64,000 bases of DNA. It comes from UBA4416 sp038327195. Its GTDB lineage: Bacteria; Bacteroidota; Bacteroidia; B-17B0; Aurantibacillaceae. The first letter of the stretch is position 1; each line of letters starts with the position of its first letter. Below the pieces are notes generated by a model that had not been told where the DNA came from, did no database searches, and saw only the letters and a list, made by a program, of their open reading frames with translations. The translations under genes and the position numbers were made by a program. The stretch is taken from positions 1 to 64,000 of the forward strand of contig JBBQKU010000007.1 in assembly GCA_038327195.1 (NCBI GenBank), read 5' to 3'. Shown piece by piece: positions 9,242 to 17,034 of the stretch.

Positions 9242-9985
9242 ATGAATAAAATAAAAGCCATATTAGTTGATGATGAGGAAAGTGCAAGAGATGTTCTTGA
9301 AAATCTACTATTGCGTTTTTGCCCTGAGGTTAGTTTAATAGCAAAATGTGAAAATGTACCACAAGCTGTTAAATTAATAAAAAAAGAAATGCCCGATTTA
9401 GTTTTTTTAGACATTGAAATGCCTAATTATGCTGGTTACGAAATCGTTAAATTTTTTGATAAAGTTAACTTTGAAATTATTTTTATTACTGCTTATGATC
9501 AATATGCAATTCGGGCATTTGAAATAGCAGCTATTGATTATTTATTAAAACCTATTGATATAGACCGCCTAAAACATGCTGTTGATAGAGTGAAGCAACG
9601 CCAAAATATAGAGCTCCAATCACAACGATTATCTGTTTTAAGTACATCTTTAGAAACTAAACAACTTAAAAATATTGTTGTTTTTGATAAAGGAAATCAA
9701 AGTGTATTACCTATAGATAGTATAATAGCTATTGAAGCAATGGAATCTTATTGTACGATTCATACGGCTGATAAAAAACATATTGTAAGTAAAAATTTGA
9801 AACACTTCGAGACAATATTTGATAAATTACCCAATTTTTTAAGAGTTCATAAATCTTGGATTATTAATAAAGAGTTTATAAGACATTATTCAAAATCGGA
9901 GCTTTCCATTTATCTTAATAATGGACTTATCGCTAAATTATCTAAATATAAAAAAGCTGAATTTGAAACTTCAATTCTAGCTTAG
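9242..9985 (+). CDS. LytTR-family response regulator
   Basis: This 247-residue cytoplasmic DNA-binding regulator is the cognate partner of the kinase encoded just upstream. The receiver domain (1-120) has the acidic pair in VDDEES, phospho-acceptor Asp57 in VFLDIEMP, threonine in IFITAYD and lysine in DYLLKPID, all intact. The LytTR domain (about 145-245) has IAIEAMESYC and the conserved FLRVHKSWIINKEFI. LytTR proteins bind pairs of short direct repeats upstream of promoters, often near their own gene. The matching motif here and at 10004 is a candidate target. Confidence 0.93.
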   Translation: MNKIKAILVDDEESARDVLENLLLRFCPEVSLIAKCENVPQAVKLIKKEMPDLVFLDIEMPNYAGYEIVKFFDKVNFEIIFITAYDQYAIRAFEIAAIDYLLKPIDIDRLKHAVDRVKQRQNIELQSQRLSVLSTSLETKQLKNIVVFDKGNQSVLPIDSIIAIEAMESYCTIHTADKKHIVSKNLKHFETIFDKLPNFLRVHKSWIINKEFIRHYSKSELSIYLNNGLIAKLSKYKKAEFETSILA

Positions 9986-10003
9986 TTTTTATCCATTCCT
10001 AAA

Positions 10004-10060
10004 CTAAATTGTCCGTTGCTGAACAATTATAATTTAGACTTAATTGTTGTTATATGTTTG
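10004..10060 (+). promoter_or_regulatory. Candidate operator and promoter of the secreted-protein pair
   Basis: CTAAATTGTCCGTTGCTGAA (10004-10023) matches the motif at 9180-9199 in 16 of 20 bases. TATGTTTG (10053-10060) is an exact TAnnTTTG -7 box. A TTTAG (10033-10037) stands at about the -33 position. The motif ends 29 bp before the -7 box, a place typical for an activator. The box lies 30 bp before the start codon at 10091. Confidence 0.5.
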
Positions 10061-10090
10061 CATCTCAATTAAAAAAAAGAGATACAAAAT

Positions 10091-11398
10091 ATGAAATTCA
10101 GAATTATCCTTATTCAATTATTAACTGTTGTATTGTTTAATTTAAATGCTCAGGAAAATCAAAATGTTGAGCTTTTAAAATTAACATCAGGTAATTTTAC
10201 AGTCAATAAAGTAGTTGAAGGTGGAAGCAATTTTAAATTTGAAACTTCAGCAAAGCCTTGGCCAATAAGCTTTAATAAAGAAGGTGATCGATTTACAGAA
10301 ATAGTAATTAACAGAGCAGGTATTATTGAAGAAAAATATCAGGCTGATTTACCTGGATTTCCTGCATATTATAAAAGTACTACCTCTGAAATAGTTATTA
10401 CAGCAATTGACAAAAAAATTTATTATTATACATGGAGTGTAAAAATGGGTGCCACTATTAAATATATTTTTTCTGAATCAAAAGTTAAAAACTATCTCGA
10501 TGAAAAAACTATACTAGAAAATTATAGAAATTCAATTAAAGAACTTCAAATTTCAGCACGAAGCCAAAGAATTGAAGAAAATAATGCCATTGCAGAAAAA
10601 CTTGCTGAAGAAAATACGTTAAAAGGAAAAAAAATAAAATCAGTTAAAATTATCCCAATCAATAATTCAACAGAAATTGGCTTATTATCTATACTTGCCA
10701 TCGGTATTGAATTTGAATTAGACAACGGGAAAATACTTAAAACAACAAATCTTGGTGGGTTTACTCCATATACAGATATTGAAACAGAAGTTAGTGGTGG
10801 TGATTTTGCTGGTGGTGATTTTAAGATTGCTGATGATAGCAGAAAAATAGTGAATGATAAAATAGAAATTACAGCTTGGTCAAAATTTGACGATAAAAAA
10901 ATTAAGAGCAAATATAGCCTTCCACTTAATTATAAAAAAGATGTGAATTATAATTTTCAAGGTGCTTCTGGTGCTAGTGGTAGAGGTTATACTGTAGGAT
11001 ATACTGTAAATGGAACTAATGGAATGGACGGAAAGAGTGTGAATATTACTGTTACTTCCATAACTATCAATAATGAAAAAATTAACAAGTTATCAATTAC
11101 AGATGCTTCAACCGGAAAGCTTTTAACGGAATCAAAAATACAGGTTAATTATACATTAAACATTAACACTAATGGTGGAAGTGGAGGAAATGGAACTGAA
11201 GGAAAAGATAATGGCGGTAATGGCGGACACGGCGGAAATGGTGGTAACATTATTTTATCTGGTAACGGAATTGAATCGTTAAAAATTATGTCGACAACTT
11301 ACGGTGGAAAAGGTGGTGTAGGAGGGAAAGCAAAAACCCAAGTTTATAATAATGGCATAAACGGAAGTACCGGCAGTAACGGAATAGTAACTAAATAA
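10091..11398 (+). CDS. Secreted protein with glycine-rich C-terminal region, function unknown
   Basis: 435 residues with a signal peptide (1-21, ending NLNAQ). Residues 22-290 show no family I recognise. They are rich in beta-prone stretches and include a charged, helix-prone stretch near 150-180 (EENNAIAEKLAEENTL). From about 295 the chain is glycine-rich, with GASGASGRG, GTNGMDGKS and then GGNGGHGGNGGN and GGKGGVGGK, close to G-x-x and GG-x triplets. These may form collagen-like or polyglycine-II-like packing. No T9SS sorting domain is present, so it probably stays in the periplasm or outer membrane. It lies 32 bp before the gene at 11431. It carries the motif shared with the LytTR gene, so it is a likely target of that system. 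Confidence 0.7.
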   Translation: MKFRIILIQLLTVVLFNLNAQENQNVELLKLTSGNFTVNKVVEGGSNFKFETSAKPWPISFNKEGDRFTEIVINRAGIIEEKYQADLPGFPAYYKSTTSEIVITAIDKKIYYYTWSVKMGATIKYIFSESKVKNYLDEKTILENYRNSIKELQISARSQRIEENNAIAEKLAEENTLKGKKIKSVKIIPINNSTEIGLLSILAIGIEFELDNGKILKTTNLGGFTPYTDIETEVSGGDFAGGDFKIADDSRKIVNDKIEITAWSKFDDKKIKSKYSLPLNYKKDVNYNFQGASGASGRGYTVGYTVNGTNGMDGKSVNITVTSITINNEKINKLSITDASTGKLLTESKIQVNYTLNINTNGGSGGNGTEGKDNGGNGGHGGNGGNIILSGNGIESLKIMSTTYGGKGGVGGKAKTQVYNNGINGSTGSNGIVTK

Positions 11399-11430
11399 AT
11401 ATATAAAATCAAAAACAAATAAAAACAAAA

Positions 11431-12597
11431 ATGAAAAAACTAAAAATTATCTTATCAGCAGCCATGTTTGGCCTATTTGTAACTAATGTTAATGCGCAAA
11501 AACCAGGAAATTTCGAAGCCTTCAATCAAGAAAAAGATGAGTTGGCTATTACAGGGCAATACTTCGGAAAATCAGATAAAAAATCGTACGGATTAAGATT
11601 TGTGAAAGAGGCAAACGGCAAAATTATAAATGAACTAGATTATTTTGAAAAAAAGAAAAGCGTTGAGCCACAATTGAAACTTACTTTAAAAGAAAGTTAC
11701 TATACAAAAAATAAAGTAAAACTTTTTTATGTTTGGGTTAGCACAAGTGCAGCTAGTTATGTAGAGGTTATGGAAATTGCACCAGGCGTAATAGCTCAAA
11801 TTGCTGGTGATAGAAGTCAGAATGATGATAACCCAATTCCACTTGATGCAAAAAGAACAGTTACAGATCTTTATATTAAAGACCAAGCAACTATAGATAC
11901 TTGGGATTTAGAAACTGCTCAAGCAAAGGTTGATATGATTATTGCGTCGCTAAACACTGAGAAATTAGAAAAGGAAACAGCAGAATGGATGAAAAATGAA
12001 GTATATGCTAAAAACATTGAAAAAGTAGTATTTGCAAATCAATGGTATCATCTTCAAAAACAAGGTTATTCAAATAAAATTGCAGTAACTGGCGCTGACT
12101 TTAAAACAGAATTAGATATGGCAGGAAACATGGTATTTATGGCTTTCTTTAAATATCCACCATCAGTAAAATATCCTGGTCAACAATTAAATATTGAATA
12201 TGAAATGAATGGACAAAAAACAAGCAGAGAGGTTTTAAGAAAAAAATCGGCCGCTTGGAGTAATATGGTAAAGATTCTTGAAACTAAAACTTGGGATTGT
12301 CGTCAATCAGAAACGCGTTCAATTCGCGAATATAACCAATACCAAAGCCAATTTGTACAAGATTATGCTGCTATACAGGTGTTATATAACAACAAAGATA
12401 AATTCAAAGTTGGACAAACGTATGATTTAACAGTGAAATTTTATGCTCATAGAGATGGAGAAAACGGAGATTTAATAGCACAAGGTATTGTTAAATTAAA
12501 ATATACGGAAGAAGCTAAAAAGGTTTTTGAAGGCGATCCAAAAAAACCAGAAATAAAAGGTGTTTGGGCTCAATTTGAAGCATTCTTAAACGAATAA
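11431..12597 (+). CDS. Secreted protein of unknown function, co-transcribed with the glycine-rich protein
   Basis: 388 residues with a clear signal peptide (1-22, ending NVNAQ). No domain is recognised. The mature part is mixed alpha/beta and contains no Cys cluster, membrane helix or sorting domain. Segments such as ELAITGQYFGKSDKKSYGLRF and GQTYDLTVKFYAHRDGENG look like beta-sandwich strands. It follows the glycine-rich gene after 32 bp without a promoter, and a strong terminator follows at 12642. The two genes therefore form one transcription unit, probably the output of the LytS/LytTR system. A structural partner role is a guess. Confidence 0.7.
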   Translation: MKKLKIILSAAMFGLFVTNVNAQKPGNFEAFNQEKDELAITGQYFGKSDKKSYGLRFVKEANGKIINELDYFEKKKSVEPQLKLTLKESYYTKNKVKLFYVWVSTSAASYVEVMEIAPGVIAQIAGDRSQNDDNPIPLDAKRTVTDLYIKDQATIDTWDLETAQAKVDMIIASLNTEKLEKETAEWMKNEVYAKNIEKVVFANQWYHLQKQGYSNKIAVTGADFKTELDMAGNMVFMAFFKYPPSVKYPGQQLNIEYEMNGQKTSREVLRKKSAAWSNMVKILETKTWDCRQSETRSIREYNQYQSQFVQDYAAIQVLYNNKDKFKVGQTYDLTVKFYAHRDGENGDLIAQGIVKLKYTEEAKKVFEGDPKKPEIKGVWAQFEAFLNE

Positions 12598-12641
12598 TCC
12601 TTAATTGTTTATTAAATCTATCAAACAATATTGTTATTAAT

Positions 12642-12675
12642 AAAGAGAGTTTCAGTATTTACTGAAACTCTCTTT
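12642..12675 (+). terminator. Strong intrinsic terminator
   Basis: A perfect 15-bp stem (12642-12656 with 12661-12675) with loop ATTT, followed by further T residues. It ends the two-gene secreted-protein unit. Because the 5' arm starts with AAA it could also work in the other direction. Confidence 0.88.
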
Positions 12676-12679
12676 TTAT

Positions 12680-12779
12680 GAGGCTTGCACCGCAGGTGTT
12701 TATTTTTATACTTTAGAGTATAGTAATGCTCTTAATGAACAAAAAAAAACTGAATGGGTATATTACATTGATAAGGTAA
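12680..12779 (+). pseudogene. Frameshifted 3' remnant of a T9SS type-B sorting-domain gene
   Basis: This stretch encodes the last about 33 codons of a type-B (gliding-motility-type) sorting domain: CTAGVYFYTLEYSNALNEQ then NGYITLIR. It is nearly identical to 14053-14149, the 3' end of the intact gene downstream. Between the QKK and LNG codons the A-run is nine bases long (12741-12749) rather than eight (14112-14119), so the frame is broken. Nothing upstream belongs to the gene, because the terminator at 12642-12675 comes first. It is a leftover of a tandem paralogue or of recombination. Confidence 0.8.
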
Positions 12780-12789
12780 GAGATAAAAT

Positions 12790-12817
12790 CCTATCCTCGC
12801 TAATGAGCGAGGATAGG
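12790..12817 (+). terminator. Terminator-like hairpin after the T9SS remnant
   Basis: CCTATCCTCGCT (12790-12801) and AGCGAGGATAGG (12806-12817) form a perfect 12-bp stem with loop AATG, followed by TTTATTTG. It is placed like the terminator of the broken gene. The ATG at 12803 lies inside the loop, which argues against using it as the start of the next gene. Confidence 0.7.
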
Positions 12818-12859
12818 TTTATTTGTAAATTGAAAATCAATTTTTTATTACATTTACAC

Positions 12860-14149
12860 ATGTTTAAGTCTCATTTTAAAATAATTATTTTTATAATTTT
12901 AATATGTGTTGCTAGTAATGTTCGTGCTCAAAAAAATTTAGTGCCTAATTGGAGTTTTGAGGAATATTCGCTTTGTCCTAATTACACAACATGTACATGT
13001 CAATTTCCATCCACAACAATAACTTCTGTAAAAGATTGGTTTTGTGTTTACTGGTATTTATCTCCAAATTATTTCAATGTATGTTCTTCTGTTTCTACAT
13101 TTAGTGTGCCAAATAATGGCTGGGGATTTCGTAATCCGAAAACAGGAAATGCTTATATGAATGGTGTCATGTATACAAAAAGTCCTGGAGTTAATGGTTG
13201 GGGGGTAGAGTACATTGAATGCCAACTTATAAGTAAGTTAGATACAAATAAAACTTATTGTGTTAAATATTATGTGAGTCGTTCAGGGAATGATGGTTGT
13301 TATGGTATTAGTGGCTTAGGAGCTTTATTTTCAAATTCAATAATAAGCACATATAATTCATTAGATGGAATGATTACAGGAGTTGCACAAGTCAAAAATC
13401 CTTTATCTAATATTATTACTGATACCAAAAATTGGTCAGTAATTAGTGGCACTTTTACGGCAAACGGAAATGAACAGTATTTAACTATAGGTAATTTTAA
13501 CCCTTTGCCAAATTCAGATACTTTATGCGATACGTCATTACCTATTTTGCCATATCAACAAAATCTTGCTACAGCTTATTACTTCGATGACGTATCAGTG
13601 GAAGAAGTTTTAAATGCCGATGCTGGTGCAAACCAAACTATTGCCTGCGGAGATAGTGTGCGTATAGGTTTGGATAGTGCTTGGGCAGCAAGCTATACTT
13701 GGTTCCCAAGCACAGGTTTAGCAAATGCACAAGTTCCAATGCCAATTGCTCACCCAACCATTACAACTACCTACACCGTTACAAAACAACAATGCGAGGT
13801 AACTACAACCAGCACTGTTACTGTTTTTGTTACAAATACCTGCCCCTACATTAATTACTTAGATGAATTTATGATTCCTAATGTTTTTACCCCAAACGGA
13901 GATAACACCAATGATGCCTGGCAATTTACATTAGGCTTAGGTAACAACCTTAAAAGTTTACATATATACAACCGCTGGGGTTTAGAAATAAAAAGTTCCC
14001 AAATACAAACACAAAGTTTTATTAAATGGGATGGCTACACCACAGCAGGAGAGCCATGTACAGCAGGTGTTTATTTTTATACTTTAGAGTACAGCAATGT
14101 GTTAGGCGAACAAAAAAAACTGAATGGGTATATTACTTTGATAAGGTAA
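12860..14149 (+). CDS. Surface or secreted protein with T9SS type-B sorting domain
   Basis: I choose the ATG at 12860, because it starts directly with a signal peptide (FKIIIFIILICVASNVRAQ). The earlier in-frame ATG at 12803 lies in a terminator hairpin. The mature protein (429 residues in all) has an N-terminal jelly-roll-like region beginning NLVPNWSFEEYSLCP, rich in Cys and aromatic residues. A PKD/Ig-like domain follows (DAGANQTIACGDS...ITTTYTVTKQ). The last about 95 residues are a type-B sorting domain with VFTPNGDNTNDAW, IYNRWG, WDGYT and the terminal GYITLIR. Such proteins cross the outer membrane by T9SS and are either released or bound to SprF-like partners. The ligand is unknown. 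Confidence 0.85.
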   Translation: MFKSHFKIIIFIILICVASNVRAQKNLVPNWSFEEYSLCPNYTTCTCQFPSTTITSVKDWFCVYWYLSPNYFNVCSSVSTFSVPNNGWGFRNPKTGNAYMNGVMYTKSPGVNGWGVEYIECQLISKLDTNKTYCVKYYVSRSGNDGCYGISGLGALFSNSIISTYNSLDGMITGVAQVKNPLSNIITDTKNWSVISGTFTANGNEQYLTIGNFNPLPNSDTLCDTSLPILPYQQNLATAYYFDDVSVEEVLNADAGANQTIACGDSVRIGLDSAWAASYTWFPSTGLANAQVPMPIAHPTITTTYTVTKQQCEVTTTSTVTVFVTNTCPYINYLDEFMIPNVFTPNGDNTNDAWQFTLGLGNNLKSLHIYNRWGLEIKSSQIQTQSFIKWDGYTTAGEPCTAGVYFYTLEYSNVLGEQKKLNGYITLIR

Positions 14150-14192
14150 TGCTAATTGTTATATGTTTTAATCCAATAAAACATTTGCCGCA

Positions 14193-14237
14193 TCGAGCGA
14201 AGTCGAGATGCCGCGATAAGTTCTCGACTTCGCTCGA
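14193..14237. repeat. Inverted-repeat element (REP-like)
   Basis: TCGAGCGAAGTCGAGA (14193-14208) and its exact reverse complement TCTCGACTTCGCTCGA (14222-14237) are separated by 13 bp. Each arm also has TCGA at both ends. The element is far more G+C-rich than the flanks. It follows the T9SS type-B gene by 44 bp and may stop transcription before thrS. Similar CTTCGCTCGA palindromes recur in Bacteroidota intergenic DNA (recalled, not searched). Confidence 0.7.
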
Positions 14238-14322
14238 ACTGACATTGGACTAAAACTAAATAGCAAATGGTATAATGAGAAAATTTTTACAAAAATCAGC
14301 GTTATGATTACACTAATTCTTT

Positions 14323-14330
14323 TATCTTTG
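14323..14330 (+). promoter_or_regulatory. Candidate promoter -7 element for thrS-infC-rpmI-rplT
   Basis: TATCTTTG exactly matches TAnnTTTG and lies 40 bp before the thrS start. The upstream TTATG near 14302 is only a weak -33 match. The short leader that follows contains a 5-bp hairpin (CCCAT 14348-14352 with ATGGG 14360-14364). Confidence 0.45.
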
Positions 14331-14370
14331 TTTCCCTAAATTAAAAACCCATGTTGTAAATGGGAAACAC

Positions 14371-16320
14371 ATGATGATAAAAATTACATTACCCGATGGT
14401 TCGGTTCGTGATTACGAAAAAGGAACTACTGCAATGCAAGTTGCAACAAGCATTAGCGAAGGTTTGGCACGCAATGTTTTAGCCGCAAAGTTAAATAGTG
14501 AAGTTGTTGATGCAAACACAACCATTAACGAAAACAGCACCTTAAGTTTATTAACCTGGAATGATGATGATGGTAAAAATACCTTATGGCATTCATCAGC
14601 CCATTTATTAGCCGAAGCTTTAGAAGCCTTATATCCAAACGTTAAATTTTGGGTTGGCCCACCTTTAGAGGCTGGTTTTTATTATGATGTTGATTTAAAT
14701 GGAGAAGTTTTAACACCTGCCGATTTCGAAAAAATTGAAGCTAAGATGTTAGAGTTAGCACGTTTAAATAGTGTATTTATTCGTAAAGAAATTAGCAAAG
14801 CAGATGCTATCAAATACTTTACTGATAAAGATGATTCGTATAAATTAGATTTATTAGAGCGTTTAGAGGATGGAAACATTAGCTTGTATACACAAGGTAA
14901 TTTTACGGATTTATGCCGTGGTCCGCACATTCCAAACACTGGATTTATTAAAGCTGTAAAGGTTTTAAGCATTGCAGGTGCCTATTGGAAAGGCGACGAA
15001 AAAAATAAAATGTTAACTCGTATTTATGGAATTGCTTTTCCAAAAGATAAAGAATTAAAAGAATATTTAGTTTTATTAGAGGAAGCAAAAAAACGTGATC
15101 ATCGTAAATTAGGTAAAGAATTAGAATTATTTTGTTTCTCCGAAAAAGTAGGAGCAGGCTTACCGTTATGGTTGCCAAAAGGAGCAATGTTGCGCGAACG
15201 CTTAATTCAGTTTTTACAAAAAGCGCAATTAAAAGCTGGTTATTTACCAGTTGTTACACCTCATATTGGTCAAAAAGAATTATATGTTTGTTCTGGCCAT
15301 TATGAAAAATATGGTGCTGATTCGTTTCAGCCAATTAAAACGCCTCATGAAGGTGAAGAGTTTTTCTTGAAACCAATGAACTGTCCGCATCACTGCGAAA
15401 TTTATAAAGCATCTCCAAAATCTTATAAAGATTTACCGGTTCGTTATGCTGAGTTTGGCACCGTTTACCGTTACGAGCAAAAAGGCGAATTACATGGTTT
15501 AACGCGTGTGCGTGGCTTTACTCAAGATGATGCCCATTTATTTGTTCGTCCCGATCAAGTGCAAGAGGAGTTTGAAAAGGTAATTGATTTGGTATTGTAT
15601 GTATTTAATGCCTTAGATTTTAAAGATTATACGGCCCAAATTTCATTGCGCGATCCTGAAAATAAAACAAAATATATTGGAACAGACGAAAATTGGAATT
15701 TAGCGCAACAAGCTATCATTGATTCGGCCGCCAAAAAAGGCTTACGTACAGTTGTTGAAACTGGCGAAGCGGCTTTTTATGGTCCAAAATTGGATTTTAT
15801 GGTTAAAGATGCAATTGGTCGTAAATGGCAATTAGGAACGATCCAGGTTGATTACAATTTACCAGAGCGTTTTGAGTTAGAATACACGGGTTCAGATAAT
15901 TTAAAACACCGTCCGGTAATGATTCACCGTGCGCCATTTGGGTCATTAGAGCGTTTTATTGCCGTATTAATTGAGCATTGTGGTGGTAATTTTCCACTTT
16001 GGTTAACGCCAAATCAATACGCCATTTTACCTATAAGTGAAAAATATAACGATTATGCGAAAAAAGTTTCAGAATTGCTAAATAATTCCGATATTCGCGG
16101 CCTTGTTGATGAGAGAAATGAGAAAATTGGGAAGAAAATTCGTGACAATGAGGTAAACAAAGTACCGTTTATGCTTGTAGTTGGCGAAAAAGAGGCGGAA
16201 GAAGGAACAGTTGCGGTGCGTGAACATGGTAAAGGCGATATAGGAACAATGACTATTGAAGACTTTGCAAAATTGATACAAACCACTATTGAAAGCGATT
16301 TTAAACAAAAGAGTATATAA
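14371..16320 (+). CDS. thrS: Threonine--tRNA ligase
   Basis: Charges tRNA-Thr with threonine in the cytoplasm. The 649-residue length is normal. The TGS domain (1-61) is followed by the editing domain, with HSSAHLLAEAL near 75-85 and the Cys of LCRGPHIPNT near 182. The class II core follows, with zinc ligand Cys338 in MNCPHHCEIY, a conserved His in the GELHGLTRVRGFTQDD motif 2 region, a third ligand region VMIHRAPFGSLERF, and the C-terminal anticodon-binding domain. All hallmarks are intact. Translation can start at the first or second of two consecutive ATG codons (14371 or 14374). It heads the conserved thrS-infC-rpmI-rplT group, with infC 25 bp downstream. Confidence 0.97.
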   Translation: MMIKITLPDGSVRDYEKGTTAMQVATSISEGLARNVLAAKLNSEVVDANTTINENSTLSLLTWNDDDGKNTLWHSSAHLLAEALEALYPNVKFWVGPPLEAGFYYDVDLNGEVLTPADFEKIEAKMLELARLNSVFIRKEISKADAIKYFTDKDDSYKLDLLERLEDGNISLYTQGNFTDLCRGPHIPNTGFIKAVKVLSIAGAYWKGDEKNKMLTRIYGIAFPKDKELKEYLVLLEEAKKRDHRKLGKELELFCFSEKVGAGLPLWLPKGAMLRERLIQFLQKAQLKAGYLPVVTPHIGQKELYVCSGHYEKYGADSFQPIKTPHEGEEFFLKPMNCPHHCEIYKASPKSYKDLPVRYAEFGTVYRYEQKGELHGLTRVRGFTQDDAHLFVRPDQVQEEFEKVIDLVLYVFNALDFKDYTAQISLRDPENKTKYIGTDENWNLAQQAIIDSAAKKGLRTVVETGEAAFYGPKLDFMVKDAIGRKWQLGTIQVDYNLPERFELEYTGSDNLKHRPVMIHRAPFGSLERFIAVLIEHCGGNFPLWLTPNQYAILPISEKYNDYAKKVSELLNNSDIRGLVDERNEKIGKKIRDNEVNKVPFMLVVGEKEAEEGTVAVREHGKGDIGTMTIEDFAKLIQTTIESDFKQKSI

Positions 16321-16335
16321 TTATTAATTAAAAGC

Positions 16336-16341
16336 GGAGGT
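16336..16341 (+). promoter_or_regulatory. Shine-Dalgarno sequence that sets the infC start
   Basis: GGAGGT is a full Shine-Dalgarno core in a genome region where almost no other gene has one. It stands 4 bp before the ATT at 16346 (5 bp from GGAGG) and 1 bp before an adjacent ATT at 16343. No ATG is near. It shows that infC begins here on a non-AUG codon. Confidence 0.75.
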
Positions 16342-16345
16342 CATT

Positions 16346-16999
16346 ATTAGCGTATTTAAAAAACCAATAAACAACAACAACAAAAATACTGGGCCAATTA
16401 AGCCTGGTACTGCTCCTACAACACCAGTTCCGGCAAAGCGTCCACGTGGTTTAAGAGAAGGATTTAAACGTCCAGGAGTTAGAGAAGAACAACATCGTAT
16501 AAATAATAACATTCGTAATGTTGTTAATGTACGTGTAGTAGGAGATGATATCGAACCAGGAGTTTACACCATTGCTGAAGCTATTAAAATGGCTCGTGAT
16601 ATGGAAGTAGATTTAGTTGAGATAGCTCCAAATGTTGATCCTCCTGTTTGTAAGTTGATTAATTACGGTAAGTATTTATACGAATTAAAGAAGAAAGCGA
16701 AAGAAGTAAAAGCAAAAGCTTCAAAAGTTGTGGTAAAGGATATTCGTTTTGGTCCACATACTGATGAACATGATTATTTATTCAAAAAGAATCATGCTAT
16801 GAAGTTTTTACAAGAAGGAAGTAAAGTAAAAGCGTTTGTGTTTTTTAGAGGGCGAGAAATTGTATTTAAAGAGCAAGGAACAATTTTATTATTACGTTTT
16901 GCATCTGAGTTGGAAGAGTGGGGTAAAGCAGAGCAATTGCCTGTTTTAGAAGGTAAAAAGATGTTAATGGTTCTTGCTCCTAAAAAAGTAGGAAAATAA
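16346..16999 (+). CDS. infC: Translation initiation factor IF-3 (AUU start)
   Basis: IF-3 binds the 30S subunit, keeps subunits apart and checks the start codon and initiator tRNA. I start it at ATT 16346 (217 residues), not at the first ATG (16589), which would delete the whole N-terminal domain. The frame is open upstream and encodes the expected N-domain (EEQHRINNNIRNVVNVRVVG, then PGVYTIAEAIKMARDMEVDL). A Pro/Asn-rich extension of about 45 residues precedes it, as seen in related bacteria. The C-domain has VVVKDIRFGPHTDEHDYLFK and ends KMLMVLAPK. An AUU start lets IF-3 repress its own translation in E. coli, and the same logic probably applies here. ATT 16343 is the alternative start. Confidence 0.93.
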   Translation: MSVFKKPINNNNKNTGPIKPGTAPTTPVPAKRPRGLREGFKRPGVREEQHRINNNIRNVVNVRVVGDDIEPGVYTIAEAIKMARDMEVDLVEIAPNVDPPVCKLINYGKYLYELKKKAKEVKAKASKVVVKDIRFGPHTDEHDYLFKKNHAMKFLQEGSKVKAFVFFRGREIVFKEQGTILLLRFASELEEWGKAEQLPVLEGKKMLMVLAPKKVGK

Positions 17000-17034
17000 A
17001 TTAGAGTACTAACAAATAAAATAAATAAAGTAAA

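Noticed and set aside
10546..10911. 121-residue open frame on the minus strand inside the glycine-rich secreted protein gene
   Set aside because: It is antisense to a gene with a signal peptide and conserved context; its low-complexity Ser/Pro/Ile composition is that of a reverse-strand shadow.
12803..12859. In-frame ATG at 12803 as start of the T9SS type-B gene
   Set aside because: It lies in the loop of a terminator-like hairpin (12790-12817). The ATG at 12860 begins directly with a signal peptide.
16589..16999. Short infC from the first ATG (136 residues)
   Set aside because: It lacks the N-terminal domain, whose coding frame is open and clear upstream back to the Shine-Dalgarno sequence and ATT codons.
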